DNA of 64,000 nucleotides from Struthidea cinerea (lineage: Eukaryota; Chordata; Aves; Passeriformes; Corcoracidae): positions 225,140-289,139 of the forward strand of contig VZTI01005237.1 of NCBI GenBank assembly GCA_013397865.1, given 5' to 3'. Made by a program: the position numbers and the translations under genes. Positions within the stretch are counted from its first letter, which is position 1, and each line of letters starts with the position of its first letter. The notes below the pieces were generated by a model. That model had not been told where the DNA came from. It ran no database searches and worked only from the letters and a program-made list of their open reading frames with translations. Below are positions 49,804 through 61,164 of the stretch, one piece after another.

Positions 49804-50162
49804 NNNNNNNNNNNNNNNNNNNNNNNNNNNNNNNNNNNNNNNNNNNNNNNNNNNNNNNNNNNNNNNNNNNNNNNNNNNNNNNNNNNNNNNNNNNNNNNNN
49901 NNNNNNNNNNNNNNNNNNNNNNNNNNNNNNNNNNNNNNNNNNNNNNNNNNNNNNNNNNNNNNNNNNNNNNNNNNNNNNNNNNNNNNNNNNNNNNNNNNNN
50001 NNNNNNNNNNNNNNNNNNNNNNNNNNNNNNNNNNNNNNNNNNNNNNNNNNNNNNNNNNNNNNNNNNNNNNNNNNNNNNNNNNNNNNNNNNNNNNNNNNNN
50101 NNNNNNNNNNNNNNNNNNNNNNNNNNNNNNNNNNNNNNNNNNNNNNNNNNNNNNNNNNNNNN
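49804..50162. other. Assembly gap (359 N)
   Basis: N run immediately upstream of the SYS1 promoter island, between repeat-rich and G-rich sequence. Confidence 0.99.
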
Positions 50163-50172
50163 GAGCGGGGGT

Positions 50173-50214
50173 CGGGATCGGGATGGGGATGGGGATCAGG
50201 ATCGGGATGGGGAT
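50173..50214. repeat. GGGATC/GGGATG hexanucleotide repeat
   Basis: About seven G-rich hexamer units directly after the gap. The repeat probably extends into the N run. Confidence 0.75.
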
Positions 50215-50328
50215 CGCGCGGGATCGCGGGCAGACAGCGGGGGTCGGGGGGCACCGGGTCCTCCCCCACGCCAGGGGGCGCTGTCGCGCGGCGGCGGCGG
50301 CACTTCCGTCGCGGGCGGCGGGCGGGCG

Positions 50329-50490
50329 ATGGCGGCGCAGTTCCGCAGCTACGTGTGGGACCCCGCGCTGATCGTGGCGCAGATGGTGCTGCTGCAGGCG
50401 GGGTACTACAGCTCGCTCGGGCTCTGGCTCGCCCTCCTCGGCACCCTGGGCAGCACCGGGCCCTCCCTCCAACAGGTCTTCAGCGACGAG
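50329..50490 (+). CDS. SYS1: SYS1 exon 1
   Basis: 54 codons from ATG to donor GACGAG|GTGAGG, ending in phase 0. It encodes MAAQFRSYVWDPALIV and the first membrane segment. Its 3' part (GTLGSTGPSLQQVFSDE) is less conserved with human than the rest of the protein. Confidence 0.97.
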
Positions 50491-52019
50491 GTGAGGGCGC
50501 TCCCCGGGAAGCCGCCGTGGGCACAGGCCCCTGGAGCGGGGGGGGGCTTGCTGGGGCTCTCCTGGGGGAGACAGACCCCGCTTCCGTGTGGGCATTCCCG
50601 GTGTTAGGGACAGCCCCCTGCCCAGGGAGCGCCCCGGTGTGCGCGCAGAGTTCCCCTAGCCGGTGTAGCAGCCCCCCAGCACATAGACCTGCTGTCCTGT
50701 GTAGGTGCCCGAGCTTGGAGGTAGAGTCCTTTCTTTGGATAGGTGCTGCCCCGGGGTAGAGACAGCACTTCGGTGTATGGTGGGCGGTAACCCTCATGTA
50801 GAGACACACCCCCTGTACAGGTGGTACCCCTGTGGAGAGAGAGCACCTCGTTGTGTAGGTGATACCCCCTTATCGAGACACCCGCTCTAGGTACGCCCAG
50901 CATAAAAACAACTCCCCCACCCCCTGGAAGTAACCCCAGTATGGACACACACCCCCCACCCCCAGTTTAGGTGGTTCCCTCAGCACAGAACCAGACCTTT
51001 CCCTTCCCATAGGTGCCCCCAGACAGACACACATGCCCAGCTCCTCGTGTAGATCCTGATCCGTGCAGGGCTGTGCCACGGGAGATTTCAGGCTGCGATT
51101 TGTGCCGCGGTTTCCTACTAATAGTCCCATGTAGATTTTAGGCTTCTCAACCCCGCCGGGGAGGCTCTCCATGATGGCTTTCATCCTCAATGCACTCACC
51201 TGGTAAGTCTGCAGCTAGCTGGAGTACCTGCGTCTTGTCCTTTCGTACCATTAAGCTGTAAAAGAATTCAGTGTGATGTACTGCCTCTCTCCAAACATCT
51301 CCCAAAATCCCTGTGCCTTTTTAAGCATGTCTGCTGAGGGCAGTTGGGAACTGCTGACTCTTGGCTTTCTAGAGCCTGGAAAAGTCATTTCACTTCACTG
51401 CCTCAGTTTCCTAGCTGGGAATGAGATTTGCTTCTGTGGGAGATTTTACTAAAAGTTAGAATTAATGGATCTCAGCAAACACTGATCTATAAACACTAAT
51501 GTATTTTGCCACTGCACAGAGATTACTAGGGGAGATAGTCTAAAAATTCCTGCCTGTTCTCTGCACTAAAATCTCATTTTCCTGCCATCGTGTACTTAAA
51601 AAGCTGTAAGCCTGTAAGTCTTGCTGCAGCAGCCAGGAGAGAGGTCAGAAACAACCTATTCGTAAAATATTTGAAGAAGTTTTAAAACCACTACATAATC
51701 AGCTGCTGATAGCTCTTGCTGCACCCCCTTTTCCACAGGTCTGGTGGAGTTCATCAATCTCTTGTCTTTACTTTGCAGTGCTCTGGGCTTGCTGTACTTC
51801 ATCCGGCGAGGGAAGCAGTGCCTGGATTTCACCGTCACCGTTCACTTCTTCCACCTCCTGGGCTGCTGGATCTACAACTCGCGCTTCCCCTCGACGCTGA
51901 CGTGGTGGCTGGTGCACATCGTGTGCACGGCGCTGATGGCGGCCATCGGGGAGTACCTGTGCATGAGGATAGAGCTCCGGGAGATCCCCCTCAACTCCAC
52001 CCCCAAATCCAACGTATAG
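50329..52019 (+). CDS. SYS1: SYS1 Golgi trafficking protein, complete
   Basis: Three exons, 50329-50490, 51135-51202 and 51779-52019, encode 156 residues, the same length as human SYS1. The start MAAQFRSYVWDP and the end IPLNSTPKSNV match the family, and the start has a strong Kozak context (gcgATGG). Four hydrophobic segments are visible at about residues 13-42, 67-85, 94-109 and 115-137, with the conserved FIRRGKQCLDFTVTVHFFH between the second and third. From family knowledge, SYS1 is a multipass trans-Golgi membrane protein that recruits the N-terminally acetylated small GTPase ARFRP1 (Arl3 in yeast) and so supports golgin and Arl1 recruitment. The gene lies head-to-head with SDC4 and tail-to-tail with the neuritin-like gene. 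Confidence 0.98.
50690..50900. repeat. Decayed minisatellite in SYS1 intron 1
   Basis: About five degenerate units of roughly 35-40 bases built on the pattern AGGTG..(A/G)CCCC....GTAGAGA, seen for example at TAGGTGCTGCCCCGGGGTAG, CAGGTGGTACCCCTGTGG and TAGGTGATACCCCCTTATCG. The units are too diverged to be a recent expansion. Confidence 0.65.
51135..51202 (+). CDS. SYS1: SYS1 exon 2
   Basis: 68-base exon with acceptor CATGTAG and donor ACCTG|GTAAGT. It encodes ILGFSTPPGRLSMMAFILN, nearly identical to human. Confidence 0.96.
51779..52019 (+). CDS. SYS1: SYS1 exon 3
   Basis: Acceptor CTTTGCAG. It completes a split Cys codon and encodes ALGLLYFIRRGKQCLDF onward to KSNV, with TAG at 52017-52019. 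Confidence 0.97.
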
Positions 52020-52631
52020 ACTGGCTCTGGCAACACCATGCTGCGTTATGTCGTTGTTCCCAGCACAGTGCATCCAATGCCTCAGAATCATCCCTGAAGA
52101 AGCACAGCAGGTCTGTTTAGACTTTTAAGATTAATTTTTTTTTTTTGGACCTCGGTGACTGCATGAGTGTGAGCATCTCCTCTGGCATCAGCTGACGGCA
52201 GGGGAGGAGCAGATGTTTATTTTGTTAACACAAAGTATTAATATGACTGTATGGAGAGCGCGCCCTTAAACTCTTCACTCACGAGACTGTTAAAAGCCAG
52301 GTAGCAAAACTTGGTGCGTGAGGAGCATTTGGAATTTAAGGATGTGGGAGTGCCCTGAATGGATAACACAATGGTCAGCTCTTCTTGCTGGAGCTGGCAC
52401 GGTGAGCAGTGGGGCTGGGAGCTGCTGCTCCCAATCTGTGACTCGTTTGGGCTTTGCTTGGGAAAAGAGTCAAGGAAGTGAATGGATGGGGAGAAAGAAA
52501 ATAGTTGTACTTACCTGAATCACCAGCTGAGACACTAAATAACCTGTAACGTTAGATGGGTTTGTTTGCTGTTTCCATGTTTGATACATAGAGGTGAAAG
52601 ACAGCAGTTTGCTGAAGAAATCTTTTGTAAT

Positions 52632-52637
52632 AATAAA
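52632..52637 (+). terminator. SYS1: SYS1 poly(A) signal AATAAA
   Basis: AATAAA in TAATAATAAAAATA about 610 bases after the stop, followed by GT-rich sequence (TGTTGCTGTGAGTGTT). This suits cleavage near 52655. Confidence 0.75.
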
Positions 52638-52659
52638 AATATAATGTTGCTGTGAGTGT

Positions 52660-55600
52660 TACGGCTCTCCTGGGAAGCTGAGCACTTCAACAAATACCAT
52701 GAGTGTCTGTATCATGGCAACAGAAGGATGCAGCCAGAGAACACTTGGCTGGGAGGTGCCCATTGTCTGGGGCGCAAAAAATTTCCTACAATAAACATTT
52801 CATACCTCTGCTCTGAAAGGAAGGTATTGAGTGCTGTCTTGGGAAGTCAGCTGGCATAATCCCACTGCAGAGGGAGTGTCAGCAGTCCAGGATCTCCACA
52901 TGTCCAGCCTGAGCCTGGAGCTGTCCTGGGGAAACTTGCAAACGTGTCCTGGAGCCATGATGCTCTTCCCCCTTGGATGGGCCTTCCCGTCAGGCTTCAG
53001 CAGTCTAGCAACAGATGTGGCCTGGTAGAGGTGATGTTAAGTAAGAGACTGCTGTTATTTCTCTAAACAACAGGATGTGCCTTTATTTAGAGGCCCTTCA
53101 AATAAACTTCACCAGGCAGGGACACCCTGAGGGGCCAGAGCTGGGTGGTTCCTCTGGATCCACAGCCCAAGCAAACAGCCCCACATCCTGCCTGGTTTCC
53201 ACTGAGGGATGACCACGTTGTGCAATCCCAAACGAGGGCAAAGCCAGGTCTAGAGAGAGATTTTTCTCCTGTGCAGCATCTTGCTGCAGGAACTTCTCTT
53301 TGTATGTTAATATTTGTAAGTTTCAATTGCATAAGTTATTTGCTAATTCAGATTGTTGGAAAGTGGTGGGATGATGTGAGACTGAAGTTGATAAACTCTT
53401 TGAAGCTGCTCTTTTGACTTTTGTTACGGGGGAGCTGAGCTGTATTTCAATCCCTGCTCTCACACTCAGACACTGTAAATTGGGGCAGGATGACATCCTG
53501 CTGCTTTACATACTCAGCAGGTCTCCAGAGGAGGATTTCTGTCTAAACAAATGTAACCAGCGCTTCTTATACTGGGGGATTTCACCAGGTGCCCTTCCTG
53601 ACCAAAGCCCCTGTAAGCAGAGTTTCAAACAGCAGCAGCCTTTCAGAGGGAAGAGTTTACACAAGTGCTTCTCTGGGCAGGAGCCAGCCTGGAGGGCCAC
53701 CCCGGGGTCACTTCCTAGGGCGGCCCCTGCAGCGTAGCAGTCCATCCCTTCTCAAAATCTGCTCATTTTTCACATGCAAGGATACTTGCCTTTCTCCCAG
53801 TCACTTCAGCCTGGATATAAATTGGTCTCCAGTAGGTGCCAGTATTCCCTCAGAAAGGAGCAGGGAGCGTGCATGTGGTTGGGATCAGGGCGTGGAGCAG
53901 AGGGCAGCGCTGCCTCGGGGTGACAAGCACTGGCTCGCTGTTACTCATGTTTTAAGACTCCTTCAGGGTCATTTTGTCCTCTGCTCCTTTTTGGTGCTAT
54001 TCTTGAGAAAGAATATCCCAGTCCTGCAGGGACAGGGAAAGTTTGCACGTTTACTTTAAGGTTTAATACCACACCAAAGCGTGGTGTTGGACACAGGAAC
54101 TCCTGTGTTCAGGGCTGTTCTTGAGGCAAGCGGGAGCTAAAGATTAATTACAGTGAATTTGAGAGCAAGGAGACAAAGCCACATTCTTCCAGCTGCTCCC
54201 AGAGTTGCTGTGGGCCTGTATTAACAGAGCTGCCACCTTTGTTTCCCTGCAAGAGCAAAGGTGAAGACTTTGGACTAAGAAACACTTAACCTATTTCTTT
54301 TTAAATACACAAGGTACGCTGTAACTGCTTCAGCAGCTTCCCTGGGGGGGTGAAGCCTGGGGACAGCTTTGTACCTGGAGAAACTCAGAGAGAAGAATCC
54401 TTGACAAATGGGGCTTTAACCCTGAGGCTGCAGGACATCCCGGGAGCTGCACTGCATCAGCATGAAGTGTGCTGTAGGATCAGAAATCTTTCTGAAAGGC
54501 TGCTGACTGCCTAGGAGAACTGAATCTGTGTATTACCTTTTTTTTTTTTTTAAAGGACTTCTACTGTAATTGTCCTAGTCATAGAGGAAGTTCTGCTAAA
54601 AATGAAATACTGATTGAGGAAACTCATCACTCCCATACTGTGAGACCTAGTTTTCTCTCACATGCTTTCAGTCAGATTTAGAAGCACCTTTGGCTTTAAA
54701 AAAAAATCTGCTGCTCCATACCAGAACAGTGGCAGATGGTCTTTGTTTCTTAATGAATCTTTGGGGGGTTTTTTGTGTGCAATAGTTGGGGGATTTGCTT
54801 CCAGGGAAGATATGTCCCAACACCTGCTCTTCTCAGAGACAGTGGCAGTGGCAGTCATCCATTTGCTTCCATGGTTTTGCAAAAAGAAGATTTCTTGCAG
54901 ATGATAGTTTTACCTTCCCTTTCCCCAAATCTTCTTCAAGGTAGAAAATTTTAAGAGAGGAATTGCCAAATTCAAAGAGAAGGCAAGAGTTGTGGGATTT
55001 TAGGGGCTGTGCTTATTTCTTTTCCTAAAGGCATTACACAGCTGTTCTAAATAAAGAACAGATACAGGATTTGGAGCCAAAATACTCCAGTCTTGGTTGT
55101 ACATGACTCCCCCCGCTTCAGCTTTCCCCAGCCACAAGAGGTAACAGGGGAGGGGGAAGTGGGATCAAACAGCAAATAGTGCTGTTGGAGTGGAGGAAGA
55201 AGAAAAAAATGAAGCATCTGAGTGGTTCACTCCAGGTTTTACCATGATCTGGTTTACTCTTTCTCCACTGCTCACCCTAAGGCTTTGTGCCCCAGATGCT
55301 GAGTACTGAACACGTAAGTAACAACTCTGCTGTCCGTAGAAAGCCAAGGTGCACTGAAGTGCTCTCTGAACACCAGCTGCTCCTCCCTGGCTTATTTCTT
55401 GGAATTTGCCTCAATTTCTTCATTATCTCCTGCTGCTGCTGCAGGACCAGAGTGTTGAGTGAAGGTAAGAGGAAGAACACGTGAATGCCAGAGGAAAGCA
55501 ACATGACCCAACGCCACTGTTAGGAAAAAGATCCTTTGCTCTAGAAGCTTGCCCAGTGCCTGGAATGCATCTGGGGGGGGGTCTGTGGAGTTAGCAGGGC

Positions 55601-55880
55601 CCTGGTTTCCCTGCTCACACGTTAGAGCACACATTCCATGGCCCTGTGCAGCCAGGCAGGGCACAGAGATCCGTCAGCATCCTTAAAACACAGACTGCCT
55701 TGGGCTAACCAATAATATTGTTGTTTCTCTAACATACTCAGAAATCACTTGCAAACACCTCTCTGTTCCAAATACCTCCACGCTTGTACTGAAGCTGCAG
55801 AACTTACAATGCTCTGAGCTGCAAAGGAGACAAGAGGAGACTGTGCTGTTGAGCAAGAGCCAGGACAAAAAACTTCTGCC
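52660..55880. other. Convergent intergenic space, no gene recognised
   Basis: Lies between the 3' ends of SYS1 (+) and the neuritin-like gene (-). A T-rich run sits at 54537-54552. No exon or repeat family was recognised. Confidence 0.55.
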
Positions 55881-55903
55881 ATGCTGCTGGCTCTACAACA
55901 AAC

Positions 55904-55909
55904 TTTAAT
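55904..55909 (-). terminator. Possible neuritin-like poly(A) signal ATTAAA
   Basis: Minus-strand ATTAAA about 780 bases after the stop, followed on that strand by TTTGTTGTAG, a GU-rich downstream element. No minus-strand AATAAA lies between the stop and this point. Confidence 0.4.
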
Positions 55910-56685
55910 ACTCTGGAATTACACACTTCTACCCACAGCTGCTTACAGGTACCCTGGGGAAAGCTTTAAAGCAGAAGAGTTGTTATAAATCCCTTTTGTC
56001 CTGCTAGCTTGATACTCCCTCTCCCCCCTAAATATTTTTGACCTCTGTCCTTAGAAAAGGGATTTACACATAACACAGAAGTTACTCAGGAATTCAGATG
56101 TGTGCAGGAGAAGTCATGCAACTGTGATTATTGTTCAGCAGGGGTTTTACCATGTCCTCAAAGAAAGAAGGCCAGTACAAGGCAGTAAGGTCTCTCTTCA
56201 GCCTGTGACAGCACAGACACCATCCCCCGCACCTCACGGAACAGTGGGAAAAATACCCATCTTCTTTTGAGTGCCCAAATCAAAACCCTGGAGAGTTAAT
56301 CTGATGGAAGGAGTCAGAAAAGTAAACAGGTTTGCTTCCAGTATCCATAGAAGAGCGCAGAAGTGTCCAACATTCATCCTTTTTCCATAATTTATAATTT
56401 TTCCCCAAATCCTATGCCCTGTATGTACAAGTTCCCAAATCTCCAGACAGCCAGGTCCATGCCTGTGCCTTGAGGCAGAAGGGGACAGGAGTTATTCCAA
56501 ATTACAGAGACATTTCAACACCCTGGAGATGCTGCTGAGCTCTTCCACGTCTCACAGGCGCAGGATGGAGCCGGGAGTTTCTGAGCTCCACACAGCGTAT
56601 TCCTCAAAGGTTTGGAAAACAGATCTGAAAGATGCCACGCCACACACTGCCACCACTTCTGCTGGGATACTCACAGAGCTGCAGT

Positions 56686-56911
56686 TTATAAGTTCAGCCA
56701 AGTGACGATGAGAGGAATGCTGAGGATGGAGATGTTGGGAACGCGGATCCAGGCAGAGCTTTGGGCCATGCTGGGGCTGCAGAGGTCGAACAAGCTGCCT
56801 TGAAATTTGGTTTTTTGGGACTCCCTTCTCAGCATCTCCCAGATGGCTGCTGCTTCCTTCTGGCATTCCCAGAGCACTGTCAGGGCACAGGTGTGGAATT
56901 CATCCCAGTAC
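56686..56911 (-). CDS. Neuritin-like exon 3
   Basis: Acceptor GGCTGCAG. It encodes YWDEFHTCALTVLWECQKE and RESQKTKFQGSLFDLC plus the hydrophobic tail ending IVTWLNL, with TAA at 56688-56686. Confidence 0.93.
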
Positions 56912-59900
56912 CTGCAGCCAGGGAGACACCACGCTGTCAGTCCCTTCGCACGCCCACAGTGCTGGATGCCAGGCAGAGCCTTGCTGCCCTGAGCCTGCCC
57001 TCTGAGCAGCAGCAACCCTTGTGTTTTGTGCAAGTTGCCCAGACTATTCATCCCCTCCATCATCTGCCAGAGCATCTTGGCTAAAACTCCAAATCTCAAA
57101 ACACTGAAATTATTTATTCCTTTTTTTTCCCCCCTTTTCTCTGGAAGTCAATAAAATCCATTATTTTCCATCAACAAATGTTTCCCTGAGTATCTCACAC
57201 AGGCTGCAAACAAAGGCCCAGCACATCTCATTCATCACTTTCTCCAAGCTTTCTCCAAGCAGAGTCAAGGGCAAATGGGAGCACAAAGCACGGAGAAGGA
57301 CAAGAGCTCCCACAGACTGTCACAGCTTTAACTGAGGTACGGGCAGGGGCAGGAGGAGTTATTCACTGTGTTCTCATTAGAATCATCCCCATTTTTCTGC
57401 CAAGTACTACCTGAACAAGTAGAAGCTGTTCAGTGGAAAGAGGCTTTTGGGGAGTAACAGCGGGAAAAGACGAAACAGGCAAAGAAAAAAACAAACCAGG
57501 TAATTGCTCTGCTGTCCTGTCCTACATGGGCTGGGGCTGGGCACCAGCCCAGCTCCCTGCAAGCTGGGGACTGCCTAGAGGACAGGAGCAATTGCTCTGA
57601 CACCTTCCCTGTGTCTGCCAACACACCAGGCACACATGCCACCCGTCAGGAAGGGGATGCAGCCCAGCTGGCTGAGTGGGGACACTGTGCACCGGAAAGG
57701 ACAGCACGGTGCTGAGTGCGCTGCGCTGGAGATGACACCTTGTGCAGACAGGCAAACCTGAGCACTCTGCTTACTTGGACCCGGGGCTTACGTCAGAACA
57801 CCAGCTGTGAGGGAGTTCATTAAACCGAGTCACTGTGGCAGAATAAACGTCCCCAGATAATGAGAAAAGCTGGTGCCAACCGTGGCAACCTCCGGCGCTC
57901 ACTCCCGATCTGCAGCGGCAGCAGAAGGCAGCTCTGACAGGTAAGAGTTAAACCTGACCCATGTCTTCAGGCAAAACAAGCTGGGGGAAGGTGAAGGGGA
58001 ATGGCAGCTCAGGCCTGGATCTGCTTTCAGCTGGGAGGGCGATTGCCAGCGTTTCACCCTTCACAGCCCCCATCTGCTCAGGCAGGCAGGCTGCTGGCAA
58101 GCGCCTTGCCCGGCCGGCTCTGGGGCAGCGCTGCACACAGGGCTGAGACATCACCAGCCCCCACAGCAGCTCCTGGCTCCCTGTCCATCCCTCACCCACG
58201 CTCCTGGAGAGGGGACCACGGCACCAGAAATGCAAGCAGCAGTGGATAAGGCTGAGTGTCAAAGGCAAATAATTCAGAAATATTTCCTGGCAGAAAGCTG
58301 GGACATCATCAGCTTCCTGCTGGGGAAGATCCCAGGACCTGTTCGGTGGTGGTCTGTGCCTCTGAGCTGTAAGAAAAACTCAGCTCGCACATTTCACATG
58401 AGCTTCAGCAAAGGAATCGTTCCTCCAGCACCAGCATGGACTGGGCTGACTCCTTGGGTGTTTTCTAATACCAAGAAGCCCCCTTTAAAGAAACAACCAA
58501 AAAGTATCAATTCTGTCCAAAATAGCAGTTCCCCTTTCAACCTAGCTGTACGCAGGTCCTAGAGACGCTGTTCATCCTGATCCAGGCTGTCTCCTCGAGA
58601 AGGGGGAATACAGAGCAGGTCACAGCCTGCAGGTTGGTTTCCAGCAGTTCGGAAAGCCTGACCGCAGGGCACTCAGCCCTCCACCTTGCTCTGCCAGGTT
58701 TCCACCACCCCCAGGCACCTGGGTTTTCCAGTCCTTGCTGTCTGCATTTCCTTGTAACTCCTGTTCACTCCCCACAGGTCGCTCTGGAGACGCAAAGCTG
58801 CCTCCATTTATCTCTGTAAACATTTTACATCCACCTTGCCGCTTCTGCTTGTTTGCTTTTTAAGTGGACCTTTCCCCAAACCTGCCCAACACCACCCCTC
58901 ATTACCCAGCTCTTCTTCAGTTCTGCTAAAGTTAACATCCTCCCAATATCATCATCTCAGAGCATCGCTACAAACTCAGGCAAACCAGGGCTGGGACAAT
59001 CCAAACCTGAAGGATGAAGGGTCTGGACAGGGAGGGAGAAGGCTTGTTTTGGGCAGCAGGACCCACCTGGTGCCCGGTGCAGGCTGCTGCCGGCAGCGCT
59101 GGGCCCTGGGGCAGAGCAGCCACTGCCTGAATCCTGGGGTCCAGGGGAGATTGTCCTGGGGTGCAGAGTGGGTCGGGTCTCTCCAGCCCCACTCCTCCTG
59201 GCTGCAGGCATGCAGGGTCTCATGGGACCAGTGCTGGGGGCAGGAGTTGCTGCCAAGGACCAGGGATACAAGCTCTGGTGGGAGACAGGCAGGAGATGGA
59301 TGGATGGACGGACAGAGAAAGGAAGCTCACCGGGTTTATCTGAAACCGGAGAGAGGTGTGGAGCACCGTGTGTGTGCAGGCGCGACGGGACTCAGGAGGG
59401 CAGGAGACTTCAGACAGGGGCAATGCCAAAAGTCAGGCGGGGCAATGCCAAAAGTCAGGCTGGCCATGCACCGTACTCACCTGCAGACTCGGCGCAGCCC
59501 CTGCAGCTCGATGCCCTCTTCCTCCTCGTACGTGGCCATGCTGTCCCCCAGCTTGAGGACGCAGTCCGAGAGGCCGCGGTAGGCGTCGGCGCAGGCGGGT
59601 CCCGCTGCCAGCAGCCCGGCCAGGTGCCCTGCGAGCACCGGGGGGCCAAGTGAGCACCGGCGCCTTTGGGGAGAGAGCCCACCTCCGCCCCGGGATGCCC
59701 CGGCTCGGCGAGCGGCCCCTTCCACGCAGGACGGCCCCGAGCCCCCACCGCCCCCCGGCTGTGCCCGGCGCTGTCGGTGTCTGCCCAGAGCCCGGCGGAC
59801 ACGGGGCAACCCGAGTCCAGCCAGCCCGGGCTGCCATCCCGGCACCGGCACCCCCGGCCCGGGACGGGGGGTAGTGACCGGCGGGGGGACGGCCAGCGGC

Positions 59901-60101
59901 CCCGGCAGCGGGACCCGCCGGGGGGAGCCGCGCGGATCCCGCCCGCACGGAGGGAGAGAGGGAGGGAAGAAGGGGGCACCTCATCGCGTCGTCCCCCCCG
60001 AATACCCCAGACACCGCCCGGTCCCCCCGTCCCGACCCCCGCCCGCGCATCCCCTCACCCACGGCGAGGAGCAGCACGGCCGGGCCCCGCCGCTGCCCCA
60101 T
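56686..60101 (-). CDS. Neuritin-family protein (NRN1-like paralogue), complete
   Basis: Three minus-strand exons, 60101-60059, 59628-59481 and 56911-56686, encode 138 residues (human NRN1 has 142). Residues 1-26 are a signal peptide (MGQRRGPAVLLLAVG, then HLAGLLAAGPA). The mature part has all six neuritin cysteines: C27, C37, C63, C72, C80 and C108. It carries the family motifs SDCVLKLGDSMATY, RYWDEFHTC and FQGSLFDLC. The last 20 or so residues (about 118-138) are fairly hydrophobic and follow a small-residue stretch (SPSMAQSSA), as in GPI-anchored neuritins. The exon/intron plan is also that of NRN1. From family knowledge, neuritins are GPI-anchored or secreted proteins that promote neurite growth and synapse maturation. 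It matches NRN1 better than human NRN1L, for example in LKLGDSMA and QGSLF, yet it lies beside SYS1, where neither human gene maps. I therefore give no symbol. Confidence 0.92.
59481..59628 (-). CDS. Neuritin-like exon 2
   Basis: Acceptor TGCTCGCAG, donor CTGCAG|GTGAGT. It encodes HLAGLLAAGPACADAY, SDCVLKLGDSMATYEEEE and LRRVC. The EEEE segment replaces the loop that differs most among neuritins. Confidence 0.93.
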
Positions 60102-60330
60102 CCTTCCCCCGGGCTCGGGCTCCAGCCCCGCTCCCGGTGCCGGTGCCCGCACCACCGGGGCCGGCAGCGCTCCTCTCCCTCCCGCCTCCGCGGGGAGGGC
60201 ACCCGTCCCCGGTCGCCGCTAATGAGCGGCTTCGGCCGCGGCTAATTAAGGAGGGGGCTGGGCCGAGGCTAACGAGCGTCCGGGAGCACCACCGGCCCCT
60301 CACCCCGCAGCCCCGGGATCCCGCAGCCCT
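59490..60330. promoter_or_regulatory. CpG island of the neuritin-like gene
   Basis: CpG-dense block spanning exons 1 and 2 and the upstream flank. Intron 1 (430 bases) lies wholly inside it. Confidence 0.75.
60059..60101 (-). CDS. Neuritin-like exon 1
   Basis: A 43-base coding exon with ATG at 60101-60099 and donor CGTGG|GTGAGG. It encodes MGQRRGPAVLLLAV and one base of the next codon. A short first coding exon with the first half of the signal peptide is also the NRN1 plan. Confidence 0.8.
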
Positions 60331-60339
60331 GCACCTCCC

Positions 60340-61150
60340 CGCATGGCATCCCGCCGGGAGTCTCTGCCAGCACTCACCTCTCCACACACTCCGCAGCCAC
60401 CTCCAGGCACCAGCGCCCACGGCCCCCAGCACCAGCATCCTCACCCCAAAGCCCGCCGCCCCCTGCCCACCACAGCCTCTGCTGCCCACTCCAGGCGTGA
60501 CGCAAGTGGGGGACATGGGACAGTGCCCGCTGCCAGCAGCAGGAATCCGGGCAGGGCGAGGTTCTGTTCGCTTGGCTTGCGTCTCTTGAACAGAGCAGGG
60601 GAACGCAATGAAGAGGGGGAAGTAAATCATAGAGCGTTTGAAGGGTCAAAGCCTTAAACATCAGCACCTACAGCTCCAAAACCTTCTGCCCAGACCCTGG
60701 CTCCAGCAATTCCCAAGGCTGCATGGCCTTTATGGCATCAGTTGGGATTTTGCACATCTGTGGCCTGATCCTAGCTCTCGCCCCCGGAGTCCCTTTGGCT
60801 CCAGCAGGAAGGGGAACAGAAAGTTTCCTGTTTGCTTTGGTGGCATTGCTGTGGAGGCTGGTCATGTCAGACCCCTCTCTTTGCTGGTGACAGCTTTGCT
60901 CCTGGGGACACTGCTTTGCACCAGCCCATGAACACGACCAGTGCTCAGTACCAGGATCTTCATAAGTGGGACCCTCTGTGCACAGGTACCCTCACCCCCG
61001 GGGCAGCCACACCACCACACCCAGACACCTCCAGCCCCAGGAACCCGGAGCAATTGGAAACCACAACTCTGCAAACGCTGTACGCACCCAAATCTAATGC
61101 AAAAAGAGCTGGGGTGTGAAAACCAAAGATTATTTCTTTACAAAAGAGCA
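60340..61150. other. Intergenic, no gene recognised
   Basis: Between the neuritin-like promoter and the candidate 3' end of a minus-strand transcript. No recognised exon or repeat. Confidence 0.5.
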
Positions 61151-61164
61151 GCAAAAACAACAAA

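Larger units (their letters stand above)
50163..50530. promoter_or_regulatory. SYS1: SYS1 CpG-island promoter
   Basis: CpG-dense sequence around the SYS1 start codon. CACTTCCGTC at 50301-50310 is an ETS-type element (ACTTCCG) about 20-30 bases before the ATG, as is common in housekeeping core promoters. No TATA box is seen. Confidence 0.7.

Noticed and set aside
59433..60155. Single 240-residue minus-strand frame across the neuritin-like CpG island
   Set aside because: It reads through intron 1 and the exon 2 donor. GC-rich sequence rarely has stops, and the spliced form restores a complete neuritin, so the continuous frame is not the product.
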